DNA of 64,000 nt from Chitinivorax sp. PXF-14 (GTDB lineage: Bacteria; Pseudomonadota; Gammaproteobacteria; Burkholderiales; SCOH01): positions 144,966-208,965 of the forward strand of contig NZ_JBFNXJ010000007.1 of NCBI RefSeq assembly GCF_040812015.1. The letters run 5' to 3'. The first letter of the stretch is position 1, and every line of letters begins with the position of its first letter. Under the pieces are notes generated by a model, which saw only the letters and a program-made list of their open reading frames with translations, did no database searches and was not told the origin of the DNA. Positions 9,473-16,652 of this stretch are shown here, piece after piece. The position numbers were made by a program, and so were the translations under genes.

Positions 9473-10343
9473 TGCGGCGACCGAACGTTTCATGCGGCAC
9501 CGGCCCATGCTCAGGCGGCTCGCCTACCGCATGCTCGGCGAGCCGGGCCAGGCCGACGACATGGTGCAGGAGGCATGGCTGCGCTGGCATGGCGCAGATC
9601 TCGCGGCGATCGCCAATGACCAGGCGTGGCTGGTCACGACGCTGTCGCGGCTGTGCCTCGACCGCCTGCGTGAACTCAAGCGCGAGCGCGAACGCTATGT
9701 CGGCCCCTGGCTGCCCGAGCCGAGCGATGAAGCGGATAGCGCGGCGGACCCGGCGCAGGTGCTGGCGCGCGGCTCCGATATCGGCATGGCGCTGCTGCTG
9801 CTGTTGGAACAGCTCAGCCCGGAGGAGCGCGTCGCCTTCCTGATGCAACAGGTGTTCGAGCACGATTACCGCCATATCGCCGCCGTGCTGGGCAAGCGCG
9901 AAGCGGCCTGCCGCCAGCTGGTGAGCCGTGCGCGCAAACAGCTGGCAGCGGGGCAAGGCGTGCGCGAGACCGACGGCGCGGTGCGGGCGTACCTGCTGGC
10001 CGCCTTCGTCGGCGCCCTGGCGAGCGGTGATATCAGCGCCCTGCTGGCGACACTGGCACCCGATGTGGTGTTGATTTCCGACGGAGGCGGACATGTGTCC
10101 GCCGCCAGCAAGCCGGTTTACGGCCAGCGTGCCGTGTCGCGCCTGCTGCATGGTCTGGCGAGGCTGCAGGCCGCGACGGCGCAGGTCGAGATGCGCATCG
10201 TCAACGGTGAGCCGGCGCTGGTCGGCCTGCGCGATGGCCTGGTCTATTTCGTCATGGCCTTCGACATCGGCACGAGCGGGCTCAGGCGGATTTTGACGCT
10301 GAACAACCCGTTTCGGCTGCAGCGCCTGCAGGCCGCGGCCTGA
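9462..10343 (+). CDS. ECF41-family RNA polymerase sigma factor with SnoaL-like C-terminal domain
   Basis: A 293-residue sigma-70-family factor of the SigJ/ECF41 type. Sigma region 2 lies at about 8-75 (ADDMVQEAWLRW) and region 4 at about 108-160 (LSPEERVAFLMQQVF, then an HTH). A SnoaL/NTF2-like domain fills about 172-290. The three hallmark ECF41 motifs are present: WLPEP (83-87) in the linker, DGGG (207-210), and NPFRL (282-286), matching the family's NPDKL-like end motif. No anti-sigma gene is nearby; in this family the C-terminal domain itself controls activity. It overlaps the AhpD-like gene and is presumably self-transcribed from 8489-8515. Confidence 0.9.
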   Translation: MRLDAATERFMRHRPMLRRLAYRMLGEPGQADDMVQEAWLRWHGADLAAIANDQAWLVTTLSRLCLDRLRELKRERERYVGPWLPEPSDEADSAADPAQVLARGSDIGMALLLLLEQLSPEERVAFLMQQVFEHDYRHIAAVLGKREAACRQLVSRARKQLAAGQGVRETDGAVRAYLLAAFVGALASGDISALLATLAPDVVLISDGGGHVSAASKPVYGQRAVSRLLHGLARLQAATAQVEMRIVNGEPALVGLRDGLVYFVMAFDIGTSGLRRILTLNNPFRLQRLQAAA

Positions 10344-10352
10344 GCAGAAACG

Positions 10353-10383
10353 ACGAGGCCCCGCCGTACAGGCAGGGCCTCGT
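10353..10383 (+). terminator. Hairpin after the sigma-factor operon
   Basis: A perfect 9-bp stem, ACGAGGCCC (10353-10361) with GGGCCTCGT (10375-10383), begins 10 bp after the stop codon. There is no strong T-run, so it may be a Rho-assisted or bidirectional stop. Confidence 0.6.
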
Positions 10384-10457
10384 GTTGCCGGAGCGGGCCG
10401 TGCTCGGTGCCGCCGCACGATCTGTCGCGGGCGATCCGGCACAGCCCTGGGCGGGTG

Positions 10458-10727
10458 TTAGCCGCAGGAGCCGCAGCAGCTGCTCGGGGTGGCTGCCTTG
10501 AGCTGGCCGTAGAGATCGTCCTTGAGCGCCAGACGCTGCTTCTTCAGGGCTTCCAGCGCTTCGTCGGTCACGGGCGTATCGGCATCCTCGAGGCGGCAGA
10601 TTTCCTTGTCCACGTCCTGGTATTCGGTGAAACGGCGCGCAAAATGCGCATCCTTCGCCTTCAGCGCGTGGATTTCAGCCTTGAATTCGGGAAATTCGCG
10701 GGCCAGGTCGTGGTGTTCGATGTGCAT
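10458..10727 (-). CDS. YdcH-like (DUF465) protein with Cys-rich tail
   Basis: An 89-residue protein beginning MHIEHHDLAREFPEF, the typical start of YdcH/DUF465 proteins, which are small coiled-coil hairpins of unknown role. ATG 10727 is preferred to the longer frame because AAGGA lies 7 bases before it. Family members usually end near residue 75-80. This one carries an extra SSCCGSCG tail with three cysteines, which may bind metal. It is transcribed away from the gene at 10857 and the FNR-type site lies between them, so it may share that control. Confidence 0.8.
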   Translation of the reverse strand: MHIEHHDLAREFPEFKAEIHALKAKDAHFARRFTEYQDVDKEICRLEDADTPVTDEALEALKKQRLALKDDLYGQLKAATPSSCCGSCG

Positions 10728-10789
10728 GGGTCGTTCCTTCTCGTCTTGTGGATCAGGTTCCATCATAGAGAGTCGCGACAGGAATGTTG

Positions 10790-10833
10790 TTGATGCACAT
10801 CAATCCTGCCTCACCGGTCTTGGGTGCTATATT
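10790..10833 (+). promoter_or_regulatory. FNR/ANR box with class II promoter
   Basis: TTGATGCACATCAA (10790-10803) matches the FNR/ANR/CRP-family consensus TTGAT-N4-ATCAA at every defined base. A -10-like TATATT follows at 10828-10833. That puts the box centre about 41-44 bp before the expected transcription start, the usual class II activating position. It should switch the downstream gene on under low oxygen. Confidence 0.8.
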
Positions 10834-10856
10834 GAAGGCTCTACAAGGAGGACCTC

Positions 10857-11135
10857 ATGACTGAATTCATTCATCCCGAACGCCAGGCCGAACTCGAACT
10901 GCTGGCGCGCTTTCCGCTGGCCTCGCGCCAGCAGGGCATCAAGCTGCACCGCGATGCCGCTCCGGATCTGCTCGCTGCCGCGCAGCGACTGCATGCATCA
11001 GGGATGACCAGCTCGCCCGATGGCGGCTATTTGACCGATGCCGGCTTTCACCTGGCCCAGGCGCTGCAGGGCGTGCTGGCGGTATTGTCGCGGCCTGCCG
11101 GCGTGCGCCCGCCCAGCCATGAGCTGATCGAGTGA
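10857..11135 (+). CDS. TIGR02647-like small protein
   Basis: A 92-residue soluble protein with the pattern of the uncharacterised TIGR02647 family: ELELLARFPL, then GIKLHRDAAPDLLAAAQRLH and a GGYLTDAG block. A strong AAGGAGG precedes the start by 7 bases. It lies directly behind a perfect FNR box, so it is probably an anaerobically induced protein. The next gene starts 5 bp after its stop. The family assignment is from memory of related sequences; the biochemical function is unknown. Confidence 0.72.
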   Translation: MTEFIHPERQAELELLARFPLASRQQGIKLHRDAAPDLLAAAQRLHASGMTSSPDGGYLTDAGFHLAQALQGVLAVLSRPAGVRPPSHELIE

Positions 11136-11139
11136 AGCC

Positions 11140-11889
11140 ATGCTGCGGCCCGGTCTGCTTGCCTGCCTGTTACTGGGCCAGCCAAGCTGGGCTGATGAAG
11201 GCATGCTCAAGGCCTGCCACGAGGAGTGGGAGCCCTACGCCTATCACACGGCGGACGGCCGGACCCGTGGCATCACCGCCGAGCTGTTGACCCAGGCCCT
11301 GCGCCAGCTCAGTTACCGGCTCAGCTTCACCGAGACCTCCTATGCGCGATGCAAGCGCGAGGTCGAGGTCGGCGCCATGGATATCGCCTTGTTCGCCAAT
11401 CGCGATGAGGCGCCGGCGCTGCTTCATACCACGGTGTCGACCGAATACTGGATCGTCTCTGCCTGGGTGGCGGATTCCTCGCCGCTGCGCAGTTACACCG
11501 GCCTGCAGGCATTCAGCGGCGCCACCGTCGGCATGCCGCTCGGCTACAGCTGGCCCGAGCCGCTGGCAAGTTTCAAGGATTGGACGCGGATCGACAGCAG
11601 CGATCCGCGCAAGAACCTGCGCTCGCTGGCCTCCGGCCGCGTCGACGCGGTGTTCGACGATGCGGTGTGGGGCGACCGCGTGCGTGAGCAGGAGCACCTG
11701 CCGATCCGCCTGCTACGCCCGCCGATCGTCGTCGAGCCGCAGTTTGCGCTGTTTAATCCACGCCACCGCGAGCTGGTGGCGAAACTCGACGCGATATTGC
11801 GCAAGATGCAGCAACATGGCGATTTCGATCAGGCATATCGCCGCCACACCGGCGCCAATATGCACGACTGGATTCATAGCGCGGACTGA
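11140..11889 (+). CDS. Periplasmic solute-binding protein, family 3 (solitary)
   Basis: A 249-residue protein with a signal peptide (MLRPGLLACLLLGQPSWA) and the SBP_bac_3 layout seen in polar amino acid binding proteins: an early EEWEPYAYH segment, a GITAELLTQALRQL helix and a C-terminal domain with GRVDAVFDD. No transport permease or ATPase is adjacent. It sits 4 bp behind the FNR-controlled small gene, so it is probably co-expressed under low oxygen. Solitary members of this family may feed a remote transporter or act as sensors. The ligand is unknown. Confidence 0.82.
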   Translation: MLRPGLLACLLLGQPSWADEGMLKACHEEWEPYAYHTADGRTRGITAELLTQALRQLSYRLSFTETSYARCKREVEVGAMDIALFANRDEAPALLHTTVSTEYWIVSAWVADSSPLRSYTGLQAFSGATVGMPLGYSWPEPLASFKDWTRIDSSDPRKNLRSLASGRVDAVFDDAVWGDRVREQEHLPIRLLRPPIVVEPQFALFNPRHRELVAKLDAILRKMQQHGDFDQAYRRHTGANMHDWIHSAD

Positions 11890-11911
11890 ATCGCAACACC
11901 CAAAAAGCGAC

Positions 11912-11934
11912 ATCGGCGCCACGTGGGCGCCGAT
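11912..11934. terminator. Bidirectional terminator between the binding protein and lipA
   Basis: Stem ATCGGCGCC (11912-11920) and GGCGCCGAT (11926-11934) with an ACGTG loop. On the plus strand it is followed by ATTGTTT, and on the minus strand by a CTTTTTGG stretch. It separates two convergent genes. Confidence 0.8.
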
Positions 11935-11964
11935 ATTGTTTCGGGCCAGCCTGGCGGTCAACCG

Positions 11965-12915
11965 TCAGGCCACACCCGCGCCGTGCGCCTGCTGGTCGGC
12001 ATGGTAGCTCGAGCGTACCATGGCGCCGACCGCTGCATGCTTGAAGCCCATCTCGACGGCTTGCTGCTCGAACCACTTGAAGCGGTCCGGCGTCATGTAG
12101 CGCAGCACCGGCAGGTGGCCGTCGGACGGCTGCAGGTACTGGCCGATGGTGATCATGTCGATATCGTGCTCGCGCATGTCGCGCATCAGCTGCAGCATTT
12201 CGTCGTCCTCTTCGCCGAGGCCCACCATGATGCCGGACTTGGTCGGAATGCCCGGATAGCGCGCCTTGAACTGCTTGAGCAGCTGCAGCGAGTGGGCATA
12301 GTCGGAGCCAGGGCGTGCCGCCTTGTACAGGCGTGGCACTGTTTCGAGGTTGTGGTTCATCACGTCGGGCAGGCCCTGTGCGAACACCTCGAGCGCGATG
12401 TCGAGGCGGCCACGGAAATCGGGCACCAGTACCTCGATCGTGGTGTGCGGCGACAGCTCGCGGATTTTCTGGATGCACTCGACGAAATGCTGGGCGCCGC
12501 CGTCGCGCAGGTCGTCGCGGTCGACCGAGGTGATCACGACGTATTTGAGCTTGAGCGCGGCGACCGTTTCGGCGAGGTGGATCGGCTCCTGCGGGTCGAG
12601 CGGCTGCGGGCGGCCGTGGCCCACGTCGCAGAACGGGCAGCGCCGGGTACAGATGTCGCCCATGATCATGAAGGTGGCCGTGCCCTTACCGAAGCATTCG
12701 CCGATATTGGGGCAGCTCGCCTCCTCGCAGACGGTGTGCAGCTTCTGCTCGCGCAGGATCTGCTTGATCTCGTAGAAGCGCGAGTTGTCGGCCGGCATGC
12801 GCACACGTATCCAGTCGGGCTTGGGCAGCTTCTGCTCGAGCGGAACGACTTTGATCGGGATGCGCGCAGTCTTGTCGGCGCCCTTGAGCTTCAGTTTGTC
12901 TGCTTGGTCGGTCAT
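11965..12915 (-). CDS. lipA: Lipoyl synthase
   Basis: A 316-residue radical-SAM enzyme that inserts two sulfurs into protein-bound octanoyl groups to make the lipoyl cofactor. Both iron-sulfur cluster motifs are visible: the auxiliary cluster Cys63-x4-Cys68-x5-Cys74 ([12 protein letters not shown]) and the radical-SAM Cys89-x3-Cys93-x2-Cys96 (CTRRCPFC). The length is normal. Its start overlaps the stop of lipB (ATGA), so the two steps of lipoate synthesis are translated together. It is the last gene of a minus-strand run that begins with the D-Ala carboxypeptidase at 16307. Confidence 0.98.
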   Translation of the reverse strand: MTDQADKLKLKGADKTARIPIKVVPLEQKLPKPDWIRVRMPADNSRFYEIKQILREQKLHTVCEEASCPNIGECFGKGTATFMIMGDICTRRCPFCDVGHGRPQPLDPQEPIHLAETVAALKLKYVVITSVDRDDLRDGGAQHFVECIQKIRELSPHTTIEVLVPDFRGRLDIALEVFAQGLPDVMNHNLETVPRLYKAARPGSDYAHSLQLLKQFKARYPGIPTKSGIMVGLGEEDDEMLQLMRDMREHDIDMITIGQYLQPSDGHLPVLRYMTPDRFKWFEQQAVEMGFKHAAVGAMVRSSYHADQQAHGAGVA

Positions 12916-13538
12916 GGTGTGTCCTGTGCCGCTGGCACGATGTGGTGTTGCAGATGGCGCTGCAACTGGCGCGCCACCTCGTCGACAGGGAGCGCGACCC
13001 CCTGGTCCTTCATCTGCGTCATCGCCATGTTGGCGTAGCCGCAGGGGTTGATCGAGCGAAACGGTGCGAGGTCCATGTCCACGTTGAGCGCGAGGCCGTG
13101 GTAGCAGCAGCCGTTCTTGATGCGCAGGCCGAGCGAGGCGATCTTGGCCTCGCCGACGTAGACACCCGGTGCATCGACGCGGCCACGGGCTTCGATGCCA
13201 TGTTCGGCCAGCAGGTCGATGATGCTGTTCTCGATGCGCCGCACCAGCTCGCGCACGCCGAGGCCGAGCCGCTTCACGTCGAGCAGCAGGTAGACCACGA
13301 GCTGGCCCGGGCCGTGATAGGTGATCTGGCCGCCGCGTTCGGTCTTGACCACGGGGATGGTCGTGGCTTGCAGCAGGTGCTCGGGCTTGCCGGCCAGGCC
13401 CTGGGTGTAGACGGGAGGATGCTCGAGAAACCAGATTTCGTCGGGCGTGCCATCGCCGCGCTGGGCGGTGAACGCTTCCATCGCGGCGACGGTGGGCTCG
13501 TATGCGACGAGCCCGAGATGTTTGGCTGTCCAGCTCAT
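12912..13538 (-). CDS. lipB: Octanoyl-[ACP]:protein N-octanoyltransferase
   Basis: A 208-residue enzyme that moves octanoate from acyl carrier protein to lipoyl domains and so provides the LipA substrate. The conserved [18 protein letters not shown] block, the catalytic Lys132 (GEAKIASLG) and the nucleophilic Cys166 (INPCGYAN) are all present. It lies 31 bp after ybeD and overlaps lipA. Confidence 0.97.
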   Translation of the reverse strand: MSWTAKHLGLVAYEPTVAAMEAFTAQRGDGTPDEIWFLEHPPVYTQGLAGKPEHLLQATTIPVVKTERGGQITYHGPGQLVVYLLLDVKRLGLGVRELVRRIENSIIDLLAEHGIEARGRVDAPGVYVGEAKIASLGLRIKNGCCYHGLALNVDMDLAPFRSINPCGYANMAMTQMKDQGVALPVDEVARQLQRHLQHHIVPAAQDTP

Positions 13539-13569
13539 AGTCGGCAGCGGGCAGGTAGCCGTCGATGTG

Positions 13570-13842
13570 TCAAAAGACGATCTTCACCATCGGGTGCCCG
13601 GTCAGCTCCATATACAGCGCATCGAGTTGCGCTTTCGATACGGCCGTGATGGTAACCGTCACGGCCAGGTAGTTGCCATTCTTGCTTACCCTCATATCGA
13701 GGTCGGCCGAGACGAAATCGGGCGCATGCTTGAGCGTGATGTTGTGGATGGTCTGTGCGAATTCGTCATGGCGCGCGCCCATCACCTTGACCGGGAAGCG
13801 GCACGGAAATTCGAGGAGTGTTTCTTTGGCCTGGTCGCTCAT
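13570..13842 (-). CDS. ybeD: YbeD/DUF493 family protein
   Basis: A 90-residue protein of the YbeD (DUF493) family with an ACT-like fold, recognised by [14 protein letters not shown] near the start and the ending GHPMVKIVF. In many proteobacteria it lies just upstream of lipB, as it does here, but its role is still undefined. The start overlaps the stop of dat (ATGA). Confidence 0.93.
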   Translation of the reverse strand: MSDQAKETLLEFPCRFPVKVMGARHDEFAQTIHNITLKHAPDFVSADLDMRVSKNGNYLAVTVTITAVSKAQLDALYMELTGHPMVKIVF

Positions 13843-14699
13843 GTGTCACCACCTTTTCGTAAAACATCGTTCTTGTAAGCCTGGTACAGCGTATCCATGC
13901 GCGCGTTGACAGGCCCTGGCCGGCCATTGCCGATCGCCTGGCCGTCGAGCGTGGTGATTGCCAGCACCTCGCGTGTCGATGACGTCATCCACAACTCGTC
14001 CGCCGTGCGCACCTCGGCCTCGCTCACGGCGCGCACCTCGTGCGGCAGGCCATGGCGGGCAGCCAGTTCCAGCACCAGGTCGTAGGTGATGCCGGACAGC
14101 ATCAGGTGCGACTTGGGCGGCGACAGCATGATGCCGTCCCTGACCACGAAGATATTGCTCGCCGCGCCCTCGCTCAGCCAGCCGTCGCGGAACAGCACGG
14201 TCTCCGCGCAGCCCGCGGCGATCGCCTCGTTGCGCAGCAGTACGTTGGCGAGCAGCGCGATCGACTTGATGTCGCAGCGCAGCCAGCGGAAATCCTCGTG
14301 CGTGATGGCGCTGACGCCCGCCGCCTTCACCTCGGCCGATGGCGTGACCAGCGGCATCGGGTAAATCATGGCCGTCTGGCGTGCCGTGGGCGGGAACGGG
14401 AAATCACGATTGGGCCCCGCGCCGCGCGTCACCTGGATGTACACCGACTGGTCGTCGAAACCTTGCTTGGCCACGGCCTGCCGGATCAGGCTGCGCCATT
14501 CGTCGCGGCTGTGCGGGTTGGCGATCTTCACGCTGGCGAGGCTCGCCTCGAGGCGGCTCAAATGCTCGTCGAGCCGCAACAGGTGCCGCGAGTAGACGGG
14601 CACGACTTCGTACACGCCGTCGCCGAACAAGAAGCCGCGATCGAGCGGCGAGATGCTCGCATCCTGTATCGGCATGAACTTGCCGTTGAGGTAAATCAT
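13839..14699 (-). CDS. dat: D-amino acid aminotransferase (class IV PLP)
   Basis: A 286-residue class IV aminotransferase, most like D-alanine transaminase, which interconverts D-alanine and D-glutamate for peptidoglycan. Lys145 (RCDIKSIALLANVLLRNEA) is the PLP-binding lysine at the position typical of D-amino acid transaminases. FLFGDGVYEVVPVY and the C-terminal SSTREVLAITTLDG are also family features. ATG 14699 was chosen because MIYLNGKF is the conserved start and overlaps the GNAT stop. It is close to the D-Ala carboxypeptidase gene, consistent with cell-wall metabolism. A branched-chain aminotransferase-like activity is a less likely alternative. Confidence 0.9.
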   Translation of the reverse strand: MIYLNGKFMPIQDASISPLDRGFLFGDGVYEVVPVYSRHLLRLDEHLSRLEASLASVKIANPHSRDEWRSLIRQAVAKQGFDDQSVYIQVTRGAGPNRDFPFPPTARQTAMIYPMPLVTPSAEVKAAGVSAITHEDFRWLRCDIKSIALLANVLLRNEAIAAGCAETVLFRDGWLSEGAASNIFVVRDGIMLSPPKSHLMLSGITYDLVLELAARHGLPHEVRAVSEAEVRTADELWMTSSTREVLAITTLDGQAIGNGRPGPVNARMDTLYQAYKNDVLRKGGDT

Positions 14700-15148
14700 G
14701 TGGGCTCCTCCAGTGCTTGCGTCAGCGCAAACACGAGCTGTTGCTTGGTGATCTCGAAACCGTAATCGAGATAGAACTGGTGCGCCTCCGCGCGCTGGCT
14801 GCTCGATCTCAGCACGACGCGCGCCACGCCCTGCCGCCGGCCCCAGCCACAGGCCGTGTCGAGCAGGCGGCTGGCGATGCGCTGGCGGCGCAACGCTGCA
14901 TCTACCACCAGGCCGGTGATCTCGATGCGTGGCGGTGATTCGAGCATCACGCGCCGTTCCACGCCGATGAAGCCGACGACGGCGCCATTCTCCACCTGCG
15001 CGACAAACACCGCCGCGTGCGGGTTTTCGCCGATCATTGCCAGATTGTGGCAAAGCGCCGATTTTTCAATCGTGTAACCGAGCTGGCCGCACAGCGTGAC
15101 CAGCTCGTCTGCATCGCTCAGCCCGGCCGGGCGGATCGTGATACCCAT
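14696..15148 (-). CDS. GNAT-family N-acetyltransferase
   Basis: A 150-residue single-domain GNAT acetyltransferase. The acetyl-CoA binding motif A is visible as VDAALRRQRIASRLLDTA (about residues 82-99), followed by the YLDYGFE motif B. The substrate cannot be told from the sequence. It lies between the carboxypeptidase gene (8 bp away) and dat (4-bp overlap). Confidence 0.9.
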   Translation of the reverse strand: MGITIRPAGLSDADELVTLCGQLGYTIEKSALCHNLAMIGENPHAAVFVAQVENGAVVGFIGVERRVMLESPPRIEITGLVVDAALRRQRIASRLLDTACGWGRRQGVARVVLRSSSQRAEAHQFYLDYGFEITKQQLVFALTQALEEPT

Positions 15149-15155
15149 GGCTTGC

Positions 15156-16307
15156 TTACTTGTTGAACATCAGGCGCACGCTATCCCAGGCGCGGCCGAA
15201 AATGCCGGCCTGCGCCACGTTGTTGAGCGCCACCACCGGGTATTCGCCGAGCGGCTGGCCGTCGAGTGTCAGCGTCAGCTTGCCGACGCGCTGGCCGGCC
15301 GCGACCGGTGCGAGCAGTGGCTGTTGCGTGGTCAGGCTGGCCTTGATGCGGCTTGCGGTGCCCTTGGGCAGCGACAGGTAGAGATCGTTGCGGAAGCCGA
15401 CCTTGATCTCGCGTTCGGCACCCTTCCATACCGGCACCTGCTGCAGCGACTGGTTGGCGCTGTACAGCTTGGGCGTATCGTAGAACTGCAGACCCCAGTT
15501 CAGCAGCTTGGATGACTCGGTGGCGCGCACATTGTCGCCGGTGGTGCCGAGCACGACCGAGATCACGCGGCGGCCATCACGCTTACTCGATGCGATCAGG
15601 CAGAAGCCGGCGCTCTCGGTGTGGCCGGTCTTCATGCCGTCGACGTTGGGGTCGCGGTACAGCAGCAGGTTGCGGTTGGGCTGCTTGATCTTGTTGTAGG
15701 TGAATTCTTTCTGCGAGTAGATCGGGTAGAACTCGGGGAAGTCGCGCACCAGTGCCGCGGCGATCAGCGCCAGATCGTGTGCGGTGGTGTAGTGCTGTGG
15801 GTCGGGCAGGCCCGTCGAATTCACGAAGTGGGTGTTCTTCATGCCCAGGCGCGCCGCTTCCTGATTCATCATCTGCGCGAACACCGCTTCGCTGCCGGCG
15901 ATCGCTTCGGCCAGCGCGATGCAGGCATCGTTGCCGGACTGGATGATCATGCCGTGGATCAGCTCATCTACGGTGACCGGGATCTTCGGGTCGATGAACA
16001 TCACCGAGCCCTCTTTCTTGTAGGCATTGCTCGATACCGGCACCACCTGGTCGAGCTTGATACGGCCTTGCTTGACGGCCTTGAAGGTGACGTAGGCGGT
16101 CATCAGCTTGGTCAGCGAGGCCGGCTCGACGCGCATGTTCTCGTCACGCTGGGCGAGCGTCTGGCCGCTGTAGTAATCGGTGAGCAGGTAGGCGCGAGCG
16201 GCTATCTCGGGTACCGGTGGTGTCAGCAGGGTATTGGCAGTGGCAGTGGCGGTGGCGCTGGCTGCGAGGCAGGCCAGGGCCGCGAAAATTCGTTTCAGGG
16301 AGGTCAT
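15156..16307 (-). CDS. dacC: D-alanyl-D-alanine carboxypeptidase (PBP5/6 family)
   Basis: A 383-residue periplasmic penicillin-binding protein that trims the terminal D-Ala of peptidoglycan stem peptides. It has a signal peptide (about 1-24), the catalytic SxxK at Ser64-Leu-Thr-Lys67, SGN at 124-126 and KTG at 226-228. A C-terminal PBP5_C beta domain leads into an amphipathic tail (FGRAWDSVRLMFNK) that would anchor it to the outer face of the inner membrane. ATG 16307 was chosen because it begins the signal peptide. Whether it is the dacA or dacC type is not resolvable here. Confidence 0.94.
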   Translation of the reverse strand: MTSLKRIFAALACLAASATATATANTLLTPPVPEIAARAYLLTDYYSGQTLAQRDENMRVEPASLTKLMTAYVTFKAVKQGRIKLDQVVPVSSNAYKKEGSVMFIDPKIPVTVDELIHGMIIQSGNDACIALAEAIAGSEAVFAQMMNQEAARLGMKNTHFVNSTGLPDPQHYTTAHDLALIAAALVRDFPEFYPIYSQKEFTYNKIKQPNRNLLLYRDPNVDGMKTGHTESAGFCLIASSKRDGRRVISVVLGTTGDNVRATESSKLLNWGLQFYDTPKLYSANQSLQQVPVWKGAEREIKVGFRNDLYLSLPKGTASRIKASLTTQQPLLAPVAAGQRVGKLTLTLDGQPLGEYPVVALNNVAQAGIFGRAWDSVRLMFNK

Positions 16308-16652
16308 CGGCGCGGTTTCGGCAAAAGGTGAAATTATATCGGAATCCCTCACTGGCGCGGGGCGGAAGCCGTGTTGCGGCAACGTTTTATCGGGCCAGTG
16401 GGCCCTGCTTTGAGCGGCGTTGGCCGGATGAGTTCAGCACGATGCGCAACGGCTGTCTGGCGGGGTTGCCAGTGACAGGTTGGGTGGGTGTTTCGATCGC
16501 GTTTCACGTGAAACGCGGCGCCCGGCGGCCGTGTGGATACAGCTGCCGGCCAGCCGTTCCGCGGGCCTCTGCAGCCACGGATTGGCGGCTCGTCGGTGCA
16601 GGGCTGGCGCGGCCCCGGGTGGGCACCGCGCCGGTATCCCTTATGTCGCGGC
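16308..16652. other. Intergenic region holding a parS site
   Basis: About 345 bp between rapA and the carboxypeptidase gene with no supported gene. It holds the dac promoter region near 16320-16345 (the AT-richer GAAATTATATC) and the parS palindrome at 16499-16516. The rest shows nothing I can interpret. Confidence 0.6.
16499..16516. other. parS site 1 (ParB-binding centromere)
   Basis: GCGTTTCACGTGAAACGC is an 18-bp perfect palindrome. Its inner 14 bp are identical to the core of the bacterial chromosomal parS consensus TGTTTCACGTGAAACA. It is intergenic. Confidence 0.9.

Noticed and set aside
11912..11934. CACGTG at the centre of a palindrome, considered as parS
   Set aside because: The arms are GGCGCC, not TTTC/GAAA. 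It is a transcription terminator hairpin.
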